The translations under genes were made by a program, and so were the position numbers. A stretch of 38,542 nt of DNA, taken from NCBI GenBank assembly GCA_031835245.1, contig JAVKOQ010000436.1, forward strand, positions 1 to 38,542, given 5' to 3'. The DNA is from Balamuthia mandrillaris (Eukaryota; Discosea; Longamoebia; Balamuthiidae). Each line of letters begins with the position of its first letter. Within the stretch, counting starts at the first letter, position 1. This document shows positions 1 through 9,895 of this stretch, one piece after another. The notes under the pieces were generated by a model. The model ran no database searches and was not told where the DNA came from. It saw only the letters and a list, made by a program, of their open reading frames with translations.

Positions 1-195
1 AACAGAGAAGGCTCGAAAGACTGCTGCTGCGCAAAGAGTGGAACGGTCAGCTCAAGCAGCGTCTGCCGTTAGCCACGAACCAAGGGGGAAAAAAAATCAT
101 TACTCTCTTCTCTCTCTCTTCTCTCTCTCTCACTCTCTGAACTAAGAAGAATTAAAAACTACAAAAGAGAATAAAGAGAGAAGGGAAGAGATAAG
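1..195 (+). promoter_or_regulatory. Upstream/5' leader region of the first ROCO gene
   Basis: This non-coding stretch has a CT-rich run at about 103-137, followed by a purine- and A-rich segment leading into the ATG at 196. The same order (pyrimidine run, then A/G-rich) is seen inside the introns of this window, so part of it could be a 5' leader intron, but no splice pair was assigned. No TATA-like element was recognised. Confidence 0.4.
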
Positions 196-1116
196 ATGGC
201 TTCGTCAAAAACAGGGGAAGCCATAGCGACGCTTCTTCTTCCTGGCGAACAGATCGCAACCACCGTGCCAGGCCTCTCCGTGCTCGTTTTGGACGGCCCC
301 AATTTTGTTCTTCCTCATCAACCGTTGCGTGAGAAATCCCAACACTCTTCTGCTTCTGCTTCTTCTTCTACTTTTTCTACTTCCTCTTTACAAGAGCAGC
401 AGCAGCAACTGCCAAAGGCAACCGCCTCCTTGCCAAACTTGAGACACCCACAACGCGCAAACGCGAGCGAGAAGAAAGATAAAACCAAAGAATGGAGCAA
501 CAGCGATCCCGTCGTGCCGACTTCTGTTTCCTCCTCCGCTTCTTCAAAACAAAGTGGAGGTAGGAAACTAACGGGTGAAAACGTTTCTTCTTCTGCTTCG
601 TCTTCTTCTTCCTCGTCTTCTTCAAGAGTGAACCATTCCCTCAGCGAAAGGATTTTGAGAGAAGAAAAGGAGAAGAATGAAGAGGAACAACGGGAGGGAG
701 AAGAGGGCGACGACCAGGGAGAAAAACTAAGAAAGCGAAGCAGAGGGAGCAGCGTCAGCGGCCCCAGAGAGAGACAGAGGGCAAAGGCGAGTGCCACCGT
801 TGCGCTGGAACCGATTACCGGCAGTCTTGTGCTCAGTAATTATCGCCTCTTCTTCCAGCCGGATGCTCCCGAGGTTAATATTTTTTCTTTTCTCTTCGTG
901 TTTCGTTGAGCGCTTATCCTCCTTCTTCTTCTTACGCTCTCTTCCTCTCCTCTCCTCTCCTCTCCTCTCCTCTCCTCTCCTCTCCTCTCCTCTCCTCTCC
1001 TCTCCTCTCCTCTCCTCTCCTCTCTCTCTCTCCTCTCCTCTCCTCTCCTCTCCTCTCCCTCTCCTCTCCTCTCCTCTCCTCTCCTCTCCTCCCTCCCTCC
1101 CCTCCCCTCTCCTCTC

Positions 1117-1148
<32 letters not shown>

Positions 1149-4100
1149 TAGCTATATATCCTTTATATTAAAATACAAACAAACGAACAAAAACAGAACA
1201 ACCAAACTGAGAGGCTAGCAAACGTGTTTCCCATCCCTGTGGCCTGCATAGCCAGCGTTGAACAGAAGAAAGGAAGCTACGGCGTTTGTACTGAGTTGCA
1301 ATTCAAAGACTATCGCTATCAAGTCGTTCAATTCCTCTCCCAATCCTCTTCAGACGTTTCTTCTTCCTCTTCTTCCTCTTCTCCTCCATCAGAACATCTT
1401 TCTTCTTCTTCTAAGCGGAAACACTCGAAAGCAAAGAATGCCGTTGGCAAAGAAGCGGCCACCGATAACGATGGAGACGCCTCCACGTCCTACCTGTTCA
1501 AGCTCTTGAAATCGCACGTCTTTTGCAAGAGCGTTAGCAGTACGTTTGCTTTTCTCTGTTCTTCTATCGTTTTTCTCTTTAGTGCTTTCTTCTTTGCTTC
1601 GTTCTTCTTCCTTCTTCCTTCTTCCTTCCTTCCTTCTCTCTTCTATTCTTAACACATTATATTAAAAACAAAAACAAAAAAGGTCGCTTTGCTTTCTGCA
1701 ATCAAGAAGCAAAAGGCATATCCATAGGCGACGATGGTTGGCACCATTTCGAGGCCAAGAAAGAGATCCGCCTGCGTCAACGAGTGGACGAGACCATGAT
1801 GCGCCTCACCAAGATCAATGCCAAGTACAAGCTGTGCTCCTCCTATCCGGCCGCTTTGTTCGTGCCGCTGAGCATCACCGACAAGCAGCTGCAGGCCATG
1901 GCTGAGTGCCGGAAGGAAGGCCGCGTTCCTGCTCTTTGTTGGCAGCACTCTGAAACTCTGTTCGTATTTTCTCTGCTCTTCGTCGTTTCTTTCTCTACTC
2001 TCTTTCTCATTCTTGTGCTCGTTTTACTTTATAATATTTAAGAGCATCGCTTTGGCGTTGTGAGAGACTGCAACGGAAGAACAAAGGAGACTTGATGACG
2101 GCCTCCAACGAGGGCACTACCACTGTGGACACTCCCCTCTTTATGGCCGTCGGCTCCACCAACGCAAATAAAGGTGTCATCCACTTTAAAGACTTTCCTG
2201 AACTTGGTTTCAAGGAAAGCTTGCTGAAGGTTCTGCTCCTAACAATATTCCTCTTTTCTTCTTGTTCTTCATCTTCTCACTTTATTATGCCGTTTTGTAT
2301 AGGTGCGTTATCTGTGTGCAGGCTACGACCATATTGTTCATAGCGACTGCGTTAACAGGACGCGTACCTGGAAGGCCAAATTGCACGTGCGTTGGATCTC
2401 TCTTCTCACAAATCCCAACCCTTTACTGCTCCGGTCTTTCTCATTTCCTCTCAAAATACTGTTGCTCGCTTTATTATATAGGAAACCAAATGGTTATCCT
2501 ATGGAGTGGTGTTGATTCGTTATGCGACAGAAGTGGCCGTAGAGCTGGGCAAAGGCAAGTCCGTTGTGGTGGAGAGCTCGGACGGCAAAGATGGAGCCTC
2601 TCAGCTCGTTTCGTTGGCTCAACTTTGCGTGGACCCGTACTTTCGCACCTTGCGTGGCTTTGCTGTTCTTCTGGAGAAAGAATGGTTTTATTTTGGTATT
2701 CATTTTCCTAAACCTTTATTCTCTTTTGCCTGCTTTCTTCCTTCTTCCTTCTTCCTTCTTCCTTCTTCTTCCTTCTTTCTTATGTTCTCTTTTCTCTGCT
2801 TGTTATTCACGTCTTCATTTAGGCCATCATTTCGGACAAAGACAAACCAAAAGGTTTCATGCGGGAGCTTACGCTGCCGCCTTTCTTCAGTATTTGGATA
2901 GCGTGTGGAGGATTTGGGATCAGTTCCCACAAGCTTTTGAGTTTAACGAAGAGTTTCTGTTGTTCGTTGCCGACTCGGTGTTTGACGCCCGTTTTGGCAC
3001 CTTCCTTAGCGACTATGAGAAACAAAGAGTCAGCGAAAAGTTGAGGTATTGAGTCTTCTTGCTCTCTGTTTGTGGTTTTATCTGACTGTTGTTCTCTACA
3101 GAGATAAAACGGTCTCGTTGTGGACATTTACAAATCGTAACAAGCAAATGTTCTTGAATCCCTTCTACCAGCCCGACAAATATAACGCCATAGTACCAAC
3201 CTCCAACTCCAAGTTTTGGTTTAAATACTTCCTTCGTCCTTATTGCAGACGATCTCTTGCCGCGTACTCTCTTCTCTCTTTTGCTCGCATTCTCCCTTTC
3301 TCTCTTACTCTCATATCATCTTTGATCTTTTCTCCTCAATCTCTCTTCTCTCTTTTTCTTTCGATTTGCTAACAATGTGAGAAAATAGGACGAAATTGTT
3401 GTCATCAACGAAGGACGGCGCAGCTCTATCTCTGCCCTGGGAAGGTCTCTGCCTTATCCCAGTCCATACGGACCTCGCCCAGCACTTGAAGGTGGTCGAT
3501 CTCAGTTACAACAACATCAATTCTCTTCCTCCATCCTTCCGCAATCTCAACCACTTGCAACATTTAGACCTCTCTCACAACGACATCGAAACCATTCCTG
3601 ATGACTTCTTCCTCACTCTTCAATCAGAGACAAATGGAGAAGGAGAAGGATTGACCTTTCTCTCTTTGTCCCATAACGACTTACGACACCTACCTTCTTC
3701 CATTTCGGCTTTAAAGCGGGGATTGACCGTTCTTCATCTCTCCAACAACAACTTATCCTCTTTACCGGCTTCCTTCAGCGAACTACAAAGGCTGACCATC
3801 CTTGACGTCTCCCACAACAAGATATCAAGGTTGAGGAAAGGAGTGCTCAGCAGCCAAACCGCTTTGAGAGAGCTCGACTTTAGCTATAACAAGCTGTCTC
3901 TGTTGGCGGCTTCCACACTGAAGAAGCTCTCTCTGTTGGAACATTTGAGGCTGAGAGCAAACCAGCTTCACAGTTTTCCTGCTTCGAGCCTCTCTGCTTT
4001 GTCCCATCTTCAAGTATTGGACTTGAGAGAGAATGACAATCTCTTTTTCTCTTCTTCTGCTGTTGCTGCCGCCGCATCTAACAGCAACAATACCAGCAGC

Positions 4101-5664
4101 ACTACTCATAGTAACTCTCAGCATAATCTGGGCACGAACAACGGTGTCGAAAACTTGGAACCATCCGACTCGTTACATACTCTCTCTGCTTCCAAACGAA
4201 CGACTCGTAAGAGGAGTACTGCCAGCCGCAACAACAACTCCAGCACTCAAAACAACAACAAAAACACAACATCAACAACAGCTGGAAACGAAGAAGCGGG
4301 GCATTTGACGGCTTCGAATATGTCTTCATCATCGTCAACCGCAACGATAACTCCACAACAGCGTTGTCGTGCCTTAATTGAGGCTATAGCTTCCTCCGGC
4401 GCTTCTCTCGTCGAACTCTACGTTCACAACCTTACCTTTTCTCTTCCCTCTGATCATCAACAACATAAAGATAACAAGAACAACAACACAACATCGTCAT
4501 CCTCATCGTTGTTGCCTCCATTACCTGGCTTAAGTCGACTGGGCATAATCTCCGTTTTGGACTTTAGTCACTGCAACCTTGCGTCCATTCCTTCGGAGAT
4601 CATGACTCTCACAACTCTCCAAGAACTCATCCTCAGTTATAACTGCATTACCAACATCCCCTCTGCCATTTCTGACCTGAAAGACAACCTGACAAAGTTA
4701 TGTTTGGACCACAACGCTTTGGCGTTGGTGCCTCCCGAAGTGGGTTACCTCAAGGAACTCACAGTATTGGATCTGAGCGAGAACAAGCAGCTGAAAGCGT
4801 TACCAGTGCAGTTGGGCTTCCTAGAAAAGCTACAGAGGTTGGATTTGGAGGGGGACAAGGCGATAACTTTCCCACCAAAGGAGCTGTTGGCCAAGGGCAC
4901 CCTAGAACCTATACTGAGTTTCTTGCGACATGCCTTTCAGGGAATGGTACCTTTATACAGGTATTTCTCGCTCCTTCCTCTCGTCCTGCGTCAGTTTTGC
5001 TTTTCCTAGCTGATTGCACAATACCAATATAGGATGAAGCTGATGATAGTAGGACAAGAAAACGTCGGCAAAACAACACTGTTGCGACACATGAAAAAGA
5101 AGTGCAACAAAGCCATCAAAAAAGGCGCCATCCTCAACGAGAAAGCCACTAATACTTCCTCTTCCGCTTCTTCTTCGTCTGCTGCCTCTCAACCTTCGTC
5201 CTCCTCTTCTGCCTCTTCTTCAGCCTTGTCAGAAAGTGGAACAAGCAGTGTTGGCGCCTCTGTGGCCGTTGCTGCTTCTTCTTCCAACAACGACATAGCG
5301 ACCTCTGCTCAACACAATCCCGAGTTCCTGACAAACATATCGACCGATGGCATCGACATTGAAGACCTGTTTGTGCCTATCATGACCCGAGAAGGAGAAA
5401 AGCAAAAAGTACATGTGAGCGTTTGGGACTTTGCTGGTAACGTTTCTTCTTGTTCATTTTCTTCTTCATTAAGAACCGCAAACAACCAAAGTATTAACAT
5501 GAGCAAAACAGGACAAGAATTGTATTACACCACACATCAGTTCTTCTTGTCGGAACAATCCCTTTATGTGGTGGCTTTCAACCTTGCTACTGGCCTAGAA
5601 AACTCTCGCGTGGAGCATTGGTGCACTTTCCTCTTTCCTTCATGTTTTCTTTCTCTACTTTCTC

Positions 5665-5698
<34 letters not shown>

Positions 5699-7625
5699 CT
5701 CTCTTGCGCGCTCTCGCTCTGTATGTAAAGGCTTCATTCCATAATGGCAAGAACAGGAGGAAAGGTGCCAGTTATATTGGTGGGCACGCATGCTGATGAT
5801 GAGAAGTGTACTGATAGCTATCTGGAAGAGGTCGGCAATGACATCGAAACGCGCTTGCTTTCTCCTTCTTCCAGGTTCCGGCCCTTGATCCAACAAGTTC
5901 ATTTTATCAGTTGCACCAATGGCAGAGGTTTGTATCTTCTCTTGTTCCGCTTGTTCGTCTGCTCTTCTGTGCTCTTCTCTTGTTCTCTTTAGACTGCAGA
6001 ATATCATTGCATGACAATCATCATGTATATAGGAGTGGCTCGATTGATGGAGGGAATGGCTGCAATACTGGAACGTCAAGAAGGCATGGGTAGACCCTTG
6101 CCCAAATCTTATTTACAGTTAGAAAAAGAACTCTTTGAAAAACGGTACCTGTTCTTTTCTCTTCTTTTCTTTTTCCCCTTTTCTCTTTCCTCTCCGTTTC
6201 ATTCTGTATTAACTCCGCTTTGGTCTTTTTAAAAAGACGAGAGATGAATCCACCGGTGTTAGAATGGAAAGACTATGTCTCCATGGCAAAGCTTTGCGGC
6301 ATAGATGAAGCCAATGAGGACCTTCTCACCGCCTCCGAGGTGCTCCACAACTTGGGGTCCATCGTGCACTTCACCGAGGATGCCAAACTGAGAGACATCC
6401 TCATCCTCAACCCTCAATGGCTGACCAAAGTCATGAGCAGCATAATCACCACGAGGCACACCTATGCCTCCAAGAGCGGCATACTCTCGCACAACGCGTT
6501 GCAGCATATTTGGAGACCTCCTGACTTCCCTCCCCAAGTCCATCCGTTCCTTCTCTCTCTGTTGAACAAGTTTGAGATTGCTTATGACATGGAAGATGAA
6601 GAACAAGAAGCGAAAGAACAAGAAGAGAAGAAGAAAGTGGATGTGGGAAGAGGACAGAGTCTTGTTCCTTCGTTGTTACCAGAGAAGAGGCCGACTGCAG
6701 ATATGGACAACTTGTTCTTTGCAGCTGGACATGTTTCGTTGTTTGGAGGCCGCACCTTTGGACGTTGCTTTGTGTTCGAGTTCGTGCCGAGCGGATTCTT
6801 CAGTCGCATCATCATTCGTTTGCTCTCTTTCCAAAGGTTTCTTTTTAATGCCTCGTTCTTTTGTTCCACCGCCTAACCCTGTTTCATTCATTTTAAACAA
6901 AAGAACGATGCCGAACTTCGCAGCGAAACTGTATTGGAGAACGGGCATTGTGGTCGCCATTCGAAGGCAAGGCAAACCCGCCACCCAAAGCGACGTTCTC
7001 TACCTCGAACTTCAGGAAGCCCAAAAGCGGCTGTTGCTCTTACTGCGCGTGACGGATAAGCAACCGGCTGAGCCCAACATTTACTCGTTGGTGGTTGGGG
7101 CGGTGGAAGGTCTCATTCAGGATTGGTTCCAGTTGAGAGGCAGCGTGGAAGTTCCTTGTTGTCATTGTTTGGAGGGCATCGCTTCTTTGGACAAGCTATT
7201 GCAGTCTACGCAACAGAGACAACAGCCACATAATAGTAATGATAGCGTGAGCGTCAGAAAGCCTTCTGTTACCGCTGCTAACGTTATTGAAAATGGCAGC
7301 CAACTGGGATCGATATTCACTTTTCCGATGAACGTTTGCCAGATAGCAAGTATGTTCTTTCTTCTCTTACCTCTCTCTCTATCTCTCTCTCTCTTCTTCC
7401 CTGCTTGTTATCTCAAATACTAATACTGTTTTAATAGTATTGAAGGGAGAACCATTTGTGTATTGCAGAGGGCAGAAGCCCATCTGTCTGGATCAGTTGG
7501 TGCCTGACATGCTAATGAATTCACTCGGTGGAAAGAAGCTGGCCTATCAAGACCTTTACCTCGAAAGTGAAATCGGTGAAGGAGGTTATGCCTCTGTGTT
7601 CAAAGGCTTATTGAATGGTTTTCAG

Positions 7626-7659
<34 letters not shown>

Positions 7660-9827
7660 ACAAGCGAATTAAATACAGGCCAAGTTGTGGCAGTGAAGCA
7701 ACTGAAGCAACTAGACTCTGCAGACGACTTACCAGAAGAAGAAAGGTTACAAGTATTTGATACATTCAGACATGAAGTTTGGCTTATGAGGTGCTTTTTG
7801 TTTTTACGTTTGGTCTTAATGCTTTTATGTGAGTTTAAACATCCCTCCATTCTCGCTATCTCCTTAGTGGCATTGAACATCCCAACGTGGTTCGTTTCAT
7901 GGGCTTTTGCATGGACCCTTTCTGTCTTGTCACAGAGTTCATTCCAGGAGGCAACCTCTTTGACTTTTTGCACAACCCAAATACTGTTTTCGACAATTCT
8001 CTCCCCACATTGCCTTCAACATCTTCCACAGATTCCTCTTCTTCCCTGTCTGGCTCTTCCGACAAGTCCAAGGCCAAGGATAAAGGAGGCAAAGGTGGGC
8101 AAACATCAAACAAAGACAAGTCGTCAACTTCTTCATCTTCGTCATCTTCTGGGTCGAGCACTGCTTCGTCTCAAGTCATGAACTGGTCTTTGCGTTTGAA
8201 GATAGCAAAGGATATCGCCAAAGCTTTAGCCCATTTGCATAGCGCCTCGCCTCCGATCATACATTGCGACTTGAAGAGCCCCAACATTCTCGTACGTAGC
8301 TGTTTTGCATTTTGTTAGGGTTTTTTGTGTTTCATTTATTTATCTTCTTGTCGTTTTCTATAGTTATGCGCGGACAAAGAGAATGCAGCAGTTGTGGCCA
8401 AGGTTTGTGACTTTGGGTTGGCCAACAACACGGCTTGGAAGCTGCTGGGCAGAAAGGTGGCTAATCCAGTATGGCTAGCTCCGGAAATATTACGTGGAGG
8501 AGAATATAACACCAAAGCAGATGTTTATGGTACCGAACTCTTGGCCTTCGCTTTTCTCTCTTATTCTTCCTTCTAATATTTGTTTTATACTTTTATATAA
8601 AAGGTTTTGGAGTGGTGTTATGGGAAATGCTAACTGGCAAAGACTTTTTGCACAAGCTACGTTTTCTCAGCGAAATGGAAGACTACATCCTTTCCGGCGA
8701 AAGGGAGGAGATTCCTGACTGCAAGGTTTCTTGTTCTTGTTCTTCTTCTTGTTCTTGTTCTTGTTCTTGTTCTTGTTCTTGTTCTTGTTCTTGTTCTTGT
8801 TCTTGTTCTTGTTCTTGTTCTTGTTCTTCTTCTTCTTCTTCTTCTTCTTCTTGTTCTTGTTCTTGTTCTTGTTCTTGTTCTTGTTCTTGTTCTTCTTCTT
8901 CTTGTTCTTCTTCTTCTTCTTCTTCTTCTTCTTGTTCTTCTTCTTCTTCTTCTTGTTCTTCTTCTTCTTTTCTTCTTCTTCTTCTTCTTCTTCTTGTTCT
9001 TGTTCTTCTTCTTCTTGTTCTTCTTCTTCTTCTTCTTCTTCTTCTTGTTCTTCTTCTTCTTGTTGTTCTTCTTCTTCTTCTTCTTCTTATTCTTCTTCTT
9101 GTTCTTCTTCTCCTCCTCCTCCTTCTCCTCTCTTCTTTCTCTTCTTCTTTGTATCCATCACTGATAAAGAATACAAAACAAAAAACAACAAAAGATTCCG
9201 GAATACGAACAATTGTTAAAAGAATGTTGGCAAGATGATCCTGCTCAACGACCAACCTTTGCGGATATAACGAAACGCCTCTCCGCCATGCAGACCAAGT
9301 ATTTGGGTGCAAAGGACGCCAACTACGATGCTGCCATTCTTCAAGAGCAACTGGAGCGAAAGGCGGTGCAACGTCTGCAGTTTATGGGCAAGCAAAGAGT
9401 GGTGGACAAGAGACAGTTCTCTCGGCAAGCTTTGCTTAACTTTTGGGAGAAAAAGTTGGCGGCTGCACCGATAAAAGAAGAAGCAGAGGAGGGGCAAGGT
9501 GAAGGGAAAGAAGAGCATACAGAAGGACAAGCGAGCGAACCGAAGAAGGAGGAAGAGGAGAAAGGAGAAGTGGATAATCCTCCGCAAGAACAAGAGAAAA
9601 AGAGAACTCCAGAAGAGAAGAAGCAAGAACCAAAAGCACAGGAGCAGGAGGACGAGCAGAAAGCAAACAACAAGACGGACAAGAAGAAAGGAAAAGGAAA
9701 GGAAAAAGAAGACAAGAAGAATACAAAGAAGGAAGAAAAGAAACTGAAGAAGGAAGGGAAAAAGCTCAAGAAAGAACAAGAAAAAGAAAAGAGAAAGACC
9801 AACAAAACCAAAACCAAAAAGACATAG
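196..9827 (+). CDS. ROCO protein, copy 1: GRAM, pseudo-myotubularin, LRR, Roc GTPase, COR, kinase (Pats1-like)
   Basis: Twenty-one exons: 196-873, 1212-1539, 1683-1959, 2043-2229, 2303-2386, 2482-2695, 2823-3045, 3102-3263, 3389-4960, 5033-5436, 5512-5620, 5731-5927, 6033-6144, 6237-6836, 6904-7349, 7438-7617, 7679-7790, 7868-8291, 8364-8529, 8604-8725 and 9195-9827. They total 7230 bases, 2409 residues. Domains by approximate residue: GRAM/PH 1-340 with a long Ser-rich insert; myotubularin-like 340-720; leucine-rich repeats 725-1230 with Asn/Ser-rich inserts; Roc from 1243, with P-loop GQENVGKT (1249-1256), DFAGQ and THAD; COR about 1500-1860, with NPPVLEWKDY and HNLGSIVHF; kinase about 1905-2235, with IGEGGYASVFKG, VAVKQLK, HCDLKSPN (Asp2096), CDFG (Asp2119) and APE. 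A Lys/Glu-rich tail follows. The phosphatase loop reads ESSDGKDG: Ser550 replaces the catalytic Cys and Gly556 the Arg. The kinase HRD is HCD (non-RD). Pats1 is the closest architecture known to me. Least certain joins: the donor at 1960 and the acceptors at 1212 and 2043. Confidence 0.93.
874..1211 (+). repeat. Intron 1 of ROCO copy 1, filled by a (TCTCC)n then (CT)n microsatellite
   Basis: About 15 tandem TCTCC units occupy 946-1020, followed by broken TCTCC/TCCC units and a pure CT run to about 1148. The tract is entirely pyrimidine on the coding strand. After it the intron becomes A-rich (about 1160-1210) and ends in an AG at 1210-1211. The acceptor choice was set by reading phase. Confidence 0.85.
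8726..9194 (+). repeat. Longest intron in the window: TTCTTG/TTC pyrimidine-rich microsatellite
   Basis: This 469-base intron lies inside the kinase domain of ROCO copy 1, between the codons for DCK and IPEY. From about 8729 to 9110 it is almost pure TTCTTG hexamers mixed with TTC triplets, drifting to TCC and then to an A-rich end (9165-9194). ROCO copy 2 has no intron at this position (its coding sequence runs straight through EVPADCPVPEY). The intron was therefore gained in copy 1 or lost from copy 2. Confidence 0.9.
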
Positions 9828-9895
9828 TCTTTTTTTTCAAACGCTATCAGTATCTTTGAACGAAACCATTATTTGTACAAACTTCTTTCTCTCTT

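Noticed and set aside
941-1150. TCTCC tandem repeat as telomere-like or as a coding repeat
   Set aside because: It is internal, bounded by a donor at 874 and an acceptor at 1211, and is replaced by a short normal intron in the paralogue.
2482-2695. An active myotubularin phosphatase
   Set aside because: The loop lacks both the catalytic Cys and Arg, and the reading through this exon is fixed by clear alignment on both sides.
8612-9312. Long Ser/Cys, Leu/Phe and Glu/Arg repeat frames on both strands
   Set aside because: They are translations of the TTCTTG/TTC microsatellite inside a kinase intron. The flanking kinase exons join cleanly without it.
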